A stretch of DNA of 64,000 bases from Lachnospiraceae bacterium. Lineage in GTDB: Bacteria > Bacillota > Clostridia > Lachnospirales > Lachnospiraceae. Shown here one piece after another: positions 27,265 to 38,930 of this stretch. The notes under the pieces were generated by a model. It saw only the letters and a program-made list of their open reading frames with translations, did no database searches and was not told where the DNA came from. The number at the start of each line of letters is the position of its first letter. The first letter of the stretch is position 1. The position numbers and the translations under genes are program-made. The stretch is from contig JAFRKV010000056.1 of the NCBI GenBank assembly GCA_017431515.1, forward strand, positions 1-64,000. The letters are read 5' to 3'.

Positions 27265-28761
27265 ATGATGAATTTCCCCCGGTCTTTCAAAAAACTGCTC
27301 CCGTTATGGTTCTCGTTTCTGGTGATATGCGCGTGCGCCGGCTGCGGAGAAGCACCTGCGCAGCATCAGGCACCCGATACGCTGGAAGCGTTTCATGAAG
27401 ATGGCGTTACCATCGGCATCATAGACGGCTATATTTTCGAGGAAGTGGTGGAAAGCACGCTTCCCTATGCACAGCGAAAACTCTTTGATGACCGTGAGAG
27501 CGCATACAGAGCACTCCTTACCGGTCAGGTGGACGGCGTTGCGGACGATGAGGCGACGATCCGCGCTATGATGCGCAGCACAGATGCGTTTTCTGTGGTG
27601 GACGGCTATCTTTTTCCTTCGGACTATGGGTTTGTGTTTCCGAAAAATAACCAGGGAGAAACCATGTCGGTGCAGATGAGCGCCCTCCTTCAGAGCATGC
27701 GGGATAACGGTGCGATGGCCGCGCTGGATGAAAAGTGGTTCGGGAATGACTCTTCCGTAAAGGTCAGCGAGGACGCCTCTTCGCTTCCGGATCTCAACGG
27801 AACCATCACCATCGCGTACGATCCGGAGAGCATTCCTTTCTGCTACGTTTCTGCCGGTCAGCCCACCGGTTATGAGATTGATCTGCTCATCGACTTCTGC
27901 CGCGAATACGGATACAAACCGGTTTTTCTGGATACTTCTTTTCAGAATATGATGAACGGCGTCGCTTACGGGCAATATGACGCAGGATGCGGCGGGATTA
28001 CGATCACGGAGAAGCGCGCCGAGAATCATCTCTTCAGCGCGCCGGACTATTCCGGCGGGATCTCCCTTTGCATCAGTTCCGGTGAAATGGCGGTGGAAGC
28101 GGATACCGCGGGAAATGATCCCGGCCGTCATTTTCGCGCGGCATTTCTGGAAGACAAACGGTATCTTGTTTTTCTGACAGGTATTCTCGTTACCATTGCG
28201 ATCACGGGGCTTTCCGCTTTTTTCGGGACGCCGCTCGCCGTGCTCTTTTTCTACCTGTCCAACCGGACGCCGATCCTCATCCGCCAGATCACGAAGGGAT
28301 TTCTCTGGATCATGCAGGGGATTCCGGCAGTGATGCTGATCATGATGCTTTACTATACCTGGTATCGGGATATGTACGGCGGTGGATTCCTTTGCGCGCT
28401 GGTGGCATTTACGATCCTCTTTGCCGTGGAATGGCAGCGGGTGATCAACCGTTACGCCAAGGCAGTGGCAGAAGGGCGGCTTCTGCGCGACTATCGCACA
28501 GAGGCGGTTGACACAAAGAAGTTTTTCGGGATTTTGCATAAAAAAAGAGGCGCCTTACTCCGGGAAGACTTTGCGGATCGGCTTTGTCTTCTCCTGAAGG
28601 CATCCTCTTTGGTTGGTTATATTTCCGTGACGGATCTGACCCGCGCCTTTGAGCGGATCCGGATGGAAAGCTTTGAGACCACGCTTCCGCTCATTGTGAC
28701 GACGATCGTCTATTTCGTTCTGATCAAGCTGATCTGTCTCGTATTTCAGAGAAAAGGCTGA
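27265..28761 (+). CDS. Fused tandem solute-binding domains and ABC permease domain
   Basis: A 498-residue protein. A signal segment with a lipobox-like ICACAGC (Cys near residue 27) leads to two type 3 solute-binding lobes: a short one at about 45-165 (GVTIGIIDGYIFEEV, KWFGND) and one at about 178-275 (GTITIAYDPESIPFCYV, GYEIDLLIDFCREYG, YDAGCGGITITEKRAENHLFS). A HisM/GlnP-type permease occupies about 300-495 (FLTGILVTIAITGLSAFFGT, WIMQGIPAVMLIMMLYYTW). The layout matches GlnP-like amino-acid importers. The cytoplasmic EAA loop that contacts the ATPase is poorly conserved and no ATPase is nearby. It may borrow one or act as a sensor. AGGAG precedes ATG 27265. Confidence 0.8.
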   Translation: MMNFPRSFKKLLPLWFSFLVICACAGCGEAPAQHQAPDTLEAFHEDGVTIGIIDGYIFEEVVESTLPYAQRKLFDDRESAYRALLTGQVDGVADDEATIRAMMRSTDAFSVVDGYLFPSDYGFVFPKNNQGETMSVQMSALLQSMRDNGAMAALDEKWFGNDSSVKVSEDASSLPDLNGTITIAYDPESIPFCYVSAGQPTGYEIDLLIDFCREYGYKPVFLDTSFQNMMNGVAYGQYDAGCGGITITEKRAENHLFSAPDYSGGISLCISSGEMAVEADTAGNDPGRHFRAAFLEDKRYLVFLTGILVTIAITGLSAFFGTPLAVLFFYLSNRTPILIRQITKGFLWIMQGIPAVMLIMMLYYTWYRDMYGGGFLCALVAFTILFAVEWQRVINRYAKAVAEGRLLRDYRTEAVDTKKFFGILHKKRGALLREDFADRLCLLLKASSLVGYISVTDLTRAFERIRMESFETTLPLIVTTIVYFVLIKLICLVFQRKG

Positions 28762-28773
28762 AAAATCAGCCTT
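28754..28773 (-). terminator. Hairpin spanning two converging stop codons
   Basis: AAGGCTGA (28754-28761), loop AAAA, TCAGCCTT (28766-28773). Both the plus-strand stop (28759-28761) and the minus-strand stop (28766-28768) lie within it. On the minus strand it is followed by TTTTCTCT, so it acts best for the TSCPD gene. Confidence 0.65.
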
Positions 28774-29020
28774 CCTTCTCCAGTGCTTCCATGCAGGCGC
28801 GCGCCAGCTGGTCTCCGCAGGAAGTGCCTTTTGTCCCGCATTCTACGCCTTTTAAGGTTTGGATCACCTGCTCCGCCGGAAGCCCTTCCACGAGCCTTCC
28901 GATGGATTTCAGATTTCCGTTGCAGCCTTTCGTGAACCTGACATCGTGAAGCTTTCCGTCCTTCAGCTCGAAATCGATCTGCGTGGAACAAGTGCCTTTG
29001 GTTTTGTACGTGTGTTTCAT
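28766..29020 (-). CDS. TSCPD domain protein
   Basis: An 84-residue cysteine-bearing protein with the TSCPD fold found at the end of some ribonucleotide reductases and as stand-alone clostridial proteins. Cys residues are at GTCSTQ, KGCNGN, VECGTKG and TSCGDQ, and four of them could bind a metal. I start at ATG 29020 because AAAAAAAGGAGG lies just upstream; the longer frame to 29188 runs back into an AT-rich promoter region. Its exact role is not known. The divergent structured RNA starts about 140 bases upstream. Confidence 0.85.
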   Translation of the reverse strand: MKHTYKTKGTCSTQIDFELKDGKLHDVRFTKGCNGNLKSIGRLVEGLPAEQVIQTLKGVECGTKGTSCGDQLARACMEALEKEG

Positions 29021-29127
29021 GGTAGACCTCCTTTTTTTATACTGCATATATTTTTCCGACAATAAAACGTTTTCGTAAACAATTATTGCACAGAATAAAA
29101 ATTTTTTAAAAATTTTCAAATTTCTTG

Positions 29128-29156
29128 TTGACAAATGAAACTGAATCAGATATACT
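29128..29156 (+). promoter_or_regulatory. Near-consensus promoter of the structured RNA
   Basis: TTGACA (29128-29133), a 17-bp spacer, TATACT (29151-29156), among the strongest-looking promoters in the window. It lies in AT-rich DNA with no protein frame downstream for 500 bases, as expected for an abundant RNA. Confidence 0.8.
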
Positions 29157-29162
29157 TCAGTT

Positions 29163-29500
29163 ATACCAAACGAAGAGAGAAGAAACAACCGTAATGGTAA
29201 TTCAAGTAAAGGAGGTACGGTCCACCGGAAACAGAAGGTTTTATCTCAAGAGTTGAATCGGTCTTGGGGAGTCGCTAGGAATTCAGAATGGAAACCTCGG
29301 CAGTAGACGAAGAAAAACGTGAACAGAGGATCAGCAGCGAATAGTTGAGATATGATCCCGGTTCAAAAGGGTTCGAGGGAAACAAGGTCGGAAGGAGCAG
29401 TGCTTTTCAATCACCGAAATCCAGAAAGAGAGGTATAGTCCAATGGACAGTATGTTCTAGGGGCGTCATCGGTAGAAGCGGTGGCGCCCAAATTCTTTTT
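29163..29500 (+). ncRNA. Structured non-coding RNA, candidate raiA-type RNA
   Basis: The stretch has a strong promoter, no credible coding frame, and nested pairings. ACCGTA (29188-29193) pairs with TACGGT (29216-29221). TATCTCAA (29242-29249) pairs with TTGAGATA (29345-29352). Inside that, TCGCT (29272-29276) pairs with AGCGA (29336-29340), then CCTC (29295-29298) with GAGG (29326-29329), capped by ACG/CGT. A terminator-like hairpin follows at 29461-29489. The raiA motif RNA of Firmicutes occurs near hpf/raiA and secA, and secA is next here. I do not recall the consensus well enough to be certain, so the class is tentative, but a functional RNA is well supported. tmRNA, RNase P and SRP RNA signatures are absent. 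Confidence 0.6.
29461..29500 (+). terminator. Terminator-like hairpin at the end of the structured RNA
   Basis: GGGCGTCATC (29461-29470), a 9-base loop, GGTGGCGCCC (29480-29489), then AAATTCTTTTT. The stem contains G-U pairs and the T-run is offset by a few bases, so termination may be incomplete. Confidence 0.5.
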
Positions 29501-29566
29501 CCGGAACTATTTCTGCGGCCATGCAACGCTCCGGCTGCCCGCAAAACGCGAATCCTTTCCTTCCTA

Positions 29567-29595
29567 TGGCATATCTTCCCACTCTGTGTTATAAT
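29567..29595 (+). promoter_or_regulatory. Promoter of secA, extended -10
   Basis: TGTTATAAT gives an extended -10 with a perfect TATAAT at 29590-29595. The -35 is a weak TGGCAT (29567-29572, 17-bp spacer). It leaves a leader of roughly 85 bases. Confidence 0.65.
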
Positions 29596-29625
29596 AAATC
29601 CCGTATGTCAACAAAATGAACGCAA

Positions 29626-29651
29626 GGTCAAAAACAAACCTCTTTTTGACC
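29626..29651 (+). promoter_or_regulatory. Hairpin in the secA leader
   Basis: GGTCAAAAA (29626-29634), an 8-base loop, TTTTTGACC (29643-29651): a perfect 9-bp stem in the secA 5' leader, 34 bases before the start codon. The T-rich arm is inside the stem and no T-run follows, so it is not a standard terminator. A role in secA mRNA stability or translation is possible. Confidence 0.5.
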
Positions 29652-29685
29652 GTATCATCAAAAGAACTGACAGGAGCATTATGCA

Positions 29686-32268
<2,583 letters not shown>

Positions 32269-32282
32269 GAAAGGAAGCGTCT

Positions 32283-33485
32283 ATGAAAAATATCAGAAAA
32301 GTGACGGAAGAGATCATCTGGATCGGAGCAAGTGACCGGAGACTGCATCTGTTTGAAAACATGTTTCCGATTCCCCGCGGAGTTTCTTACAACTCCTATG
32401 TGCTGCTGGATGAAAAAACCGTGCTCCTGGATACGGTGGATGCTGCGGTGGCAGGACAGTTCTTTGAGAATCTGGAGGCGGCTCTGGACGGAAAGACACT
32501 GGATTACCTTGTGGTGAATCACATGGAGTCGGATCATTGCGCGACCATCGGAGAGGTGGTGCGCCGGTTTCCGCAGGTGACACTGGTGGGAAATGCCAAG
32601 ACCTTTGCGATGATCGGACAGTTCTTTGATTTTTCGCTGCCGGAGGAGCAGAAGCTTACGGTAAAGGAAGGGGATACCCTGGAAACGGGAAGCCACACCC
32701 TGCATTTTGTGATGGCGCCGATGGTGCATTGGCCGGAAGTGATGGTGACTTACGACAGCAAGGAAAAAGTCCTGTTCGCGGCGGATGCGTTCGGTACCTT
32801 CGGAGCCCTGAACGGCAATCTTTTTGCGGACGAAGTGGCGTTTGAGCGTGACTGGCTGCCGGATGCGAGACGGTACTATACGAATATCGTCGGGAAGTAC
32901 GGCGCCAATGTACAGGCGCTTCTGAAAAAAGCTGCAGGGCTTGAGATCGCCATGATCTGCCCGCTGCACGGACCGGTCTGGAGAGAGAACCCCTCCTGGT
33001 TTATGGACAAATATCAGAAATGGAGCACTTATGAGGCGGAGGATCAGGCGGTTGCGATCTTCTATTCCTCTGTTTACGGTGACACGGCATCGGCTGTGGA
33101 TGCGCTGGGCGGCAAGCTCGGAGAAAAAGGGATCAGGGATATCAAAATCTATGATGTCAGCAACACGGATATTTCGGAGATGATCGCGGAAATGTTCCGC
33201 GTCAGCACCATTGTCCTTGCTGCGACGACATACAACGCCGGCGTGTTCCCGAAAATGGAGTATCTCCTTGCGGATATGAAGGCATTGCAGGTGCAGAAAA
33301 AGAAGGTTGCCCTGATGGAGAACGGCAGCTGGGCGCCGATGTCCGGCAAAAAGATGCGGGAAGAACTGGAAGGGATGAAAGAAATGGAGATTCTGGAGCC
33401 TTCCGTCACGATCAAGTCTGCAATGAAGGCATCCCAGGAGGCAGAATTGGATGCGCTTGCGGATGCCATCGCGGGCAGTCTGTAA
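32283..33485 (+). CDS. fprA: Flavodiiron protein (A-type, FprA)
   Basis: A 400-residue cytosolic enzyme that reduces O2 to water, or NO to N2O, protecting anaerobes. The N-terminal metallo-beta-lactamase-like domain holds the di-iron site: VNHMESDH (HxExDH), a His in MVHWPEV, AADAFG (Asp) and CPLHGPVW (His). The C-terminal flavodoxin domain, from about 255, has IFYSSVYGDTASAVDAL (FMN phosphate loop), TTYNAGVF and ENGSWAPMSGK. No extra rubredoxin or reductase domain is fused, so electrons come from separate rubredoxin or flavoprotein. ATG 32283 after GAAAGGAAG, 14 bases after secA. Confidence 0.95.
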   Translation: MKNIRKVTEEIIWIGASDRRLHLFENMFPIPRGVSYNSYVLLDEKTVLLDTVDAAVAGQFFENLEAALDGKTLDYLVVNHMESDHCATIGEVVRRFPQVTLVGNAKTFAMIGQFFDFSLPEEQKLTVKEGDTLETGSHTLHFVMAPMVHWPEVMVTYDSKEKVLFAADAFGTFGALNGNLFADEVAFERDWLPDARRYYTNIVGKYGANVQALLKKAAGLEIAMICPLHGPVWRENPSWFMDKYQKWSTYEAEDQAVAIFYSSVYGDTASAVDALGGKLGEKGIRDIKIYDVSNTDISEMIAEMFRVSTIVLAATTYNAGVFPKMEYLLADMKALQVQKKKVALMENGSWAPMSGKKMREELEGMKEMEILEPSVTIKSAMKASQEAELDALADAIAGSL

Positions 33486-33525
33486 CAACGATTTTTCAGC
33501 ACACGGCGGGACTGCGGAGAGGTCT

Positions 33526-35334
33526 ATGTTCATCAACAAACTGAACCAGCTTTATAAACCGAAGAGGCTCTTGTACTATAAGGATGCGGCGGAGGAGGAG
33601 ATCAACGCCTTTTATCAGGGCGCGCTTCCGGAAGAATTCGTTCCCTTATCGAATACCTTCGGAACCTATGATTATCCGGGGATTTTTTATCTGAAATCGC
33701 TGGATAAAAGGGTGATCGGCGTTGAATACCGGATGGAAGATGATCGCGTCGACTATCCTGAGGGGTTGTCCGTCATGGAGCTGCCGGGCGCATTTTTTTA
33801 CTCCATCGAGATTGATGACGAGATACAGATCACCCGTGATTTCTTAAAAGTGCTGTTTGAGAAAATCGAAAAAGACGGAGATGCGCACCGCGTCTACAGC
33901 GATTTTACCATTGACCCGGATCCTGAGGTGATCGGCGTTTTTTCGGATTATAAAAAGATCCGGATCCTGAATGGGTGCAAACTGGTCCATGATCAGGCGC
34001 AATATGTCATCCGGGACGAGGTGGATCGGTTTGAAAAGGAAAAGCTGTATACGGCGGCGTTTACGGATTTCATCACCGGCCATTACAATTGGAGCCATCT
34101 GGAGGCGTTTCTGGAGATGCCGATGGACCACGGGATCGAAGATTATGCCTTTGCCCATTTTGATATCAAGGAATTCCGTGTGATTAATGAGGTTTACGGT
34201 CATATCGCGGCAAACAGGGTGCTGGGCAATGTGGTCAAAGCCATGCAAGAGGCTGATTTTGTCTATGCCAGCGCGCGCTGCCACAACGATAACTTTGCGA
34301 TGATGATCAAAGATATGCCGGACGACGAGATGGAACAGACCCTTCAGGCATTTTTTGAGGGGATCTCCTCCCTTGACGAGGATCCGAATTACAAGATTTA
34401 TTACCGGTGCGGCGTGGTGCCGATGCAGCGGGCGATGCTTTCCGGAAACCGGGTGGCGGATGCCGGGAAGCTGGCACAGGCGCTGGGAACGAGCCGTAAC
34501 GGCACGCAGATCACGTTTTACACGGATCAGATGCACGACGACATCTCTTGGGGCAATTATATCAAGGCTTATGTGGAGACAGCGATCGCGCAGGATGAAT
34601 TTCTGGTTTATCTGCAGCCGAAGTTTGAGGTGAATCAGGAAGAGCTCGAAGGCGCGGAAGCCCTGATCCGATGGAATTACAGAAAAGGAGATCTTCTTCC
34701 CCCGTCGCGTTTTATCCCTTATTTTGAAAAAGACGGCTCCATCGGGAAGCTGGATGACATCGTGCTGGAAAAGGTCTGCATCGCGCTTTCGAATTGGAAA
34801 GCGGATGGAAAACCGCTTTATCCGATTTCGGTCAATTTGTCCCGCAAGCGCCTCTATGAGCGGAATCTGACCGCCCATCTGACGGAGATTGTGGACCGGT
34901 ACGGTGTGAGTCATGACCTGATCGATTTTGAGCTGACAGAGAGCGCCACTTACGATAATACCAATCATATGCTGCGCGTTTTGGCAGAACTGCGCGCAGA
35001 GGGTTTCCGGATTTCCATGGACGATTTCGGAACCGGTTATTCCTCATTGTCTCTGCTGACGAAAATGCCCATTGATACGTTAAAGATCGACAAAAGCTTT
35101 GTGGATCCCATCGCCACGGATCAGGAGCGGGAAGAGGACATTTCGGTGATCCGCCATATCATTTCTCTTGCCAGAGAGCTTGGCTTCGTCTGCCTGGCAG
35201 AAGGCGCGGAGAGAAAAGAGCAGGTGGACAGGCTTCGCGACCTCGGCTGCGAGATTATCCAGGGGTATTATTTCAGCCGTCCGATCCCGTTGGAAGAGTA
35301 TGAATCGCGCTATCTGGGAGGAGACCGGACATGA
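33526..35334 (+). CDS. c-di-GMP phosphodiesterase with degenerate GGDEF and intact EAL
   Basis: A 602-residue soluble protein. An N-terminal region of about 165 residues has no clear family. A GGDEF-like fold follows (AHFDIKEFRVINEVYGHIAA), but the signature loop reads CHNDNFAMM instead of GGDEF, so it cannot make c-di-GMP. The C-terminal EAL domain from about 350 is complete: EALIRW near 377, FELTES, ISMDDFGTGYSSLSLL, LKIDKSFV and LAEGAE, so hydrolysis of c-di-GMP is expected. The dead GGDEF may bind GTP and regulate. It overlaps the hybrid kinase downstream by 4 bases (ATGA), so the two form a signalling pair. Confidence 0.9.
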   Translation: MFINKLNQLYKPKRLLYYKDAAEEEINAFYQGALPEEFVPLSNTFGTYDYPGIFYLKSLDKRVIGVEYRMEDDRVDYPEGLSVMELPGAFFYSIEIDDEIQITRDFLKVLFEKIEKDGDAHRVYSDFTIDPDPEVIGVFSDYKKIRILNGCKLVHDQAQYVIRDEVDRFEKEKLYTAAFTDFITGHYNWSHLEAFLEMPMDHGIEDYAFAHFDIKEFRVINEVYGHIAANRVLGNVVKAMQEADFVYASARCHNDNFAMMIKDMPDDEMEQTLQAFFEGISSLDEDPNYKIYYRCGVVPMQRAMLSGNRVADAGKLAQALGTSRNGTQITFYTDQMHDDISWGNYIKAYVETAIAQDEFLVYLQPKFEVNQEELEGAEALIRWNYRKGDLLPPSRFIPYFEKDGSIGKLDDIVLEKVCIALSNWKADGKPLYPISVNLSRKRLYERNLTAHLTEIVDRYGVSHDLIDFELTESATYDNTNHMLRVLAELRAEGFRISMDDFGTGYSSLSLLTKMPIDTLKIDKSFVDPIATDQEREEDISVIRHIISLARELGFVCLAEGAERKEQVDRLRDLGCEIIQGYYFSRPIPLEEYESRYLGGDRT

Positions 35335-38300
35335 CGATTGAGATCATCGAAAACGTGTTTATGCTGCTGGCGGCGCTGGTTGGTCTCTTTATCAGCCTGT
35401 TTCGTTATATTGAGAGACCAAAACGCGGATGGCTTTATGTCACCATTTTTTTTCTGTGTCACATCTTAAGCGATTATTACTGGGTCGCTTATACCCTGAT
35501 CATTCATGATAATCCGGATGTTTCCGCACTCATGGCCTATTTTGGCTGGAATGCGGGTTATTTTGTGCTGCTGCTGGCGACGCTGGAGATGCGTCCGGAA
35601 GGGGCGAAACGCTTTTTTCATCCGCTGATGTTTGTGCCGATCCCGATCAATATCATTCAGTTGGTCATTTACCTTTCCTTCGGCGGGATCTTTAATAATC
35701 TATGGCAGACCGGTCTTACCACGATCATTGCTGTCCTCTGTCTGCAGTCGATCCTGTACTGGCTGAAAAACAAAAAGGCAGGCGCCCATGCGCCGGTCAC
35801 CCATCTGGTGATGCTGGCCTTTATTGCGACAGAATACGGCATGTGGACCTCCTCCTGCTACGGATGGCCGGGTGACCCGAAAAATCCCTATTACTATTTT
35901 GCCATTGTCGACTATACGCTGATGATCTTCTTCGGCTGGGCGGTCGGGAAGGATTATGAAGCGGAAGGTATGGAACATCTGGAAAAAAGCCGCGCGGAGA
36001 AACGGTTCCAGTTGATCTTGCAGCTCATCGCCACTGTCATCATTCTGGGCGGCGGCGCCTGCGGAGGATTTCTCGCAGGCTGGATGAAGCGGATGCTGAC
36101 TTCCAAGGCAGGTTCGGAGAATGCATACGGGATCATCGCAGTGGTGCTGTTTTTGACCTCTGTATTTCTTGTGCTGTTGATCCTGGCGCTGCTTTCCGTA
36201 ATCACATTCCGCTACCGTTCCATGGAAAAGGATCTGAAGGAATCGACGAAAAACAGCCGGCGCAGATTCGGCTTCATCTTTACGATGCTCATTACGCTTG
36301 CCTTGATGATCTTTTCCGTTTCTTATACTTCCGGCCGGTTTTATCAGGTTTCAGTGGCGGAGATCTACGGCTCCGGTGAGGAAACGGCCAAAACCATCGC
36401 CACCGAGATGGACAGCTATCTGAGTGATGCCAGATCCGTGCTTCATGTGACAGCCGATACGGTGGAGCTGATGGTAAAGAAAGGGGCATCGCAGGAGGAG
36501 CTTTATGAGTTTCTGGTCTTTCAGACCGAGAACCAGAAGAAGCAGTTCGACGAGAATTTCACAGGAATCTATGCCTATGTAAACGGGGAGTATATGGACG
36601 GATCCCGCTGGATTCCACCGGATGACTACGTGCCGGAGAGCAGAGACTGGTATCAGGAAGCGGTCAATGCGAAGGGGGAAGTGGTGATTGTACCGCCCTA
36701 TGTGGATGCTCAAACCCATGAGGTCGTGATCACGCTGTGCAAACAGATCCTGACGGAGGGTTCCGGAGAACACGCGGATGTGGTGGCGCTGGATATGATC
36801 GTGAATCGTGTTCAGGAGATCATCGGAGAGGCGAATATCAGCGGAAAAGGATACGGCTGTGTGGTGAACCGGGACGGCTTGATTGTGGCCCATCATGATC
36901 CGTCCCTTGTGGGACAAAACATCAACGACCTGTACGGGCAGGATCTTCTTGATGAGGTGGTTGAGACGAAGGACGGAACGCTGGATACCTCTGTTAACGG
37001 GGAGGACTGCACCCTGTTTGTCAGCCAGATCATCGGCCAGTGGTATGTGATCATGACTGTGACGGATGAGGAACTGTTTGCGGATGTGACGACCCAGCTG
37101 GCAGTGAGCGTGATCGTATCTCTGATCATCTTCGCCTTGATGACATTCTTCTATTACATCGGTTACAAAAACGAGCAGGCTTACGGCAAACAGATGGAGC
37201 AGATGCGCATCGACCAGAAACAGCAGGAATACGAGGCGCAGGTGCTGAAGCTGGAGAAGAAGTCTGCGGATGAAGCAAATAAGGCCAAAAGCAGTTTCCT
37301 TGCGGATATGTCCCATGAGATCCGGACGCCCATTAATGCGATTCTCGGCATGAATGAGATGATCCTGCGGGAGTCGGGGGAGAAGGAAACAAAAGAGTAT
37401 GCGAAAAATATCGGCATTTCCGGCCGCAATCTCCTGCAGCTCATCAACAGCATCCTCGATTTTTCCAAGATCGAGGACGGCAAAATGGAGATCGTGCCGG
37501 TCAACTATAATGTGGGCGCGCTGATCTCTTATCTGGAGAATTCTCTTGCGGAACGCGCAAAAGGAAAAGGTCTGGAGTTTGTCGTGGATGTGGATCAGAC
37601 GATTCCCTCCGAGCTTTTCGGGGATGATGCGAGGATCGGCCAGGTTATCATGAATCTGCTGACCAATGCCGTGAAATATACCCATGAAGGCTCCGTGACA
37701 CTGCGAATCAACGACAAAGAACGCATCGCGGATCAGATTCTTTTATTTGTGGAGGTGAAGGACACCGGCATCGGCATCAAGGAAGAAGATATGGGACGCC
37801 TCTTTGAATCCTTCGAGAGGCTGGATGTGGTGAAGAACCGCAGCATTGAAGGAACGGGACTCGGCATGGCCATCACGACCAAGCTTCTGAAGCTGATGGG
37901 GAGCGAACTGAAGGTGGAAAGCGTCTATGGCGAGGGATCCGTCTTCTCCTTTGAACTTTGGCAGAGGGTGGAGTCTGAGGAGCCCATCGGAGACTACAGA
38001 CGGATGGTACAGAACTCCGCGGGAGAGGATCCGGACGAAGGGTTGTTATATGCCCCGGAAGCGAAGATCCTTGTGACAGACGACACCAAGATGAACCTGA
38101 TCGTTGTCGTAAAACTGCTGAAACGCACGGAAATCCAGATCGATACGGCACAGAGCGGCGAGGAAGCCCTCACTCTGGCCGGACAAAAGAAGTACGACGT
38201 GATCCTGATGGATCAACGGATGCCCGGGATGGACGGTACCGAGACTTTAAAACGCATCCGCGCGATGGAGGACGGGAAAAATACGGATACACCGGTGATT

Positions 38301-38930
38301 TGTCTGACTGCGGATGCCATCAGAGGTGCGAAGGATCATTATCTGGCAGAGGGCTTCACGGATTACCTGACAAAGCCGGTCAATGGCTATGCTCTGGAGA
38401 AAATGCTCCTGACCCATCTTCCACAGGATAAGGTGCAGAAGGCGGAGCGGAAACAGGAGCAGCCGAATCCGGAGAAAGAAAAAGGCGGCAGCCCCTGGCG
38501 GGCGATCCTGCAGAGAAACGGGATTGATACGGCAACCGGCATGATGCATTGCCAGGAGGATGAGGAGATCTACATCGAGATCATGACGGAGTTTTTCCAT
38601 GATTCCGTATCGCGAAAAGAGATTCTCAGGGAGTATTTCGAAAAGAAGGATTGGAAAAATTACACGATTTATGTGCATTCACTGAAGAGTTCCGCAAAGA
38701 CCATCGGCGCGGAGGAGCTGGCGGACCTGGCAGGGACACTGGAGACTGCGGCAAAAGAAAAGGATACCGACGTGCTGGAAGCAGAGCATGAGAAAGCGAT
38801 GAAGTATTATGACACCGCTGTGTCCGCGGTTCAGGAGGCTTTGGGGCTGACCGAATCCGACCGGACGACGAAAGACGATCCGGATATTCTGGAATTCTCC
38901 CCCGGCGGAGATGCCGGACAGGATTTATAA
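35331..38930 (+). CDS. Hybrid sensor histidine kinase with membrane sensor, Cache, receiver and HPt
   Basis: A 1199-residue kinase. Residues 1-205 hold about six or seven membrane helices. After two further helices (about 228-255 and 268-295) and one at about 318-338 comes a Cache-type extracellular sensor (DDYVPESRDWYQEAVNAKG, GYGCVVNRDGLIVAHHDPS). A membrane helix near 590 and coiled coil lead to HisKA (ADMSHEIRTPINAILG, His near 660) and HATPase (NLLTNAVKYTHEG, VKDTGIGI, GTGLGMAI). A receiver follows (VILMDQRMPGMDG, Asp near 960), then HPt (YVHSLKSSAKTIG, His near 1115). A complete internal phosphorelay is thus encoded. The final output regulator is not in the window. Its last codons overlap the end of the opposing kinase gene. 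Confidence 0.9.
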   Translation: MTIEIIENVFMLLAALVGLFISLFRYIERPKRGWLYVTIFFLCHILSDYYWVAYTLIIHDNPDVSALMAYFGWNAGYFVLLLATLEMRPEGAKRFFHPLMFVPIPINIIQLVIYLSFGGIFNNLWQTGLTTIIAVLCLQSILYWLKNKKAGAHAPVTHLVMLAFIATEYGMWTSSCYGWPGDPKNPYYYFAIVDYTLMIFFGWAVGKDYEAEGMEHLEKSRAEKRFQLILQLIATVIILGGGACGGFLAGWMKRMLTSKAGSENAYGIIAVVLFLTSVFLVLLILALLSVITFRYRSMEKDLKESTKNSRRRFGFIFTMLITLALMIFSVSYTSGRFYQVSVAEIYGSGEETAKTIATEMDSYLSDARSVLHVTADTVELMVKKGASQEELYEFLVFQTENQKKQFDENFTGIYAYVNGEYMDGSRWIPPDDYVPESRDWYQEAVNAKGEVVIVPPYVDAQTHEVVITLCKQILTEGSGEHADVVALDMIVNRVQEIIGEANISGKGYGCVVNRDGLIVAHHDPSLVGQNINDLYGQDLLDEVVETKDGTLDTSVNGEDCTLFVSQIIGQWYVIMTVTDEELFADVTTQLAVSVIVSLIIFALMTFFYYIGYKNEQAYGKQMEQMRIDQKQQEYEAQVLKLEKKSADEANKAKSSFLADMSHEIRTPINAILGMNEMILRESGEKETKEYAKNIGISGRNLLQLINSILDFSKIEDGKMEIVPVNYNVGALISYLENSLAERAKGKGLEFVVDVDQTIPSELFGDDARIGQVIMNLLTNAVKYTHEGSVTLRINDKERIADQILLFVEVKDTGIGIKEEDMGRLFESFERLDVVKNRSIEGTGLGMAITTKLLKLMGSELKVESVYGEGSVFSFELWQRVESEEPIGDYRRMVQNSAGEDPDEGLLYAPEAKILVTDDTKMNLIVVVKLLKRTEIQIDTAQSGEEALTLAGQKKYDVILMDQRMPGMDGTETLKRIRAMEDGKNTDTPVICLTADAIRGAKDHYLAEGFTDYLTKPVNGYALEKMLLTHLPQDKVQKAERKQEQPNPEKEKGGSPWRAILQRNGIDTATGMMHCQEDEEIYIEIMTEFFHDSVSRKEILREYFEKKDWKNYTIYVHSLKSSAKTIGAEELADLAGTLETAAKEKDTDVLEAEHEKAMKYYDTAVSAVQEALGLTESDRTTKDDPDILEFSPGGDAGQDL

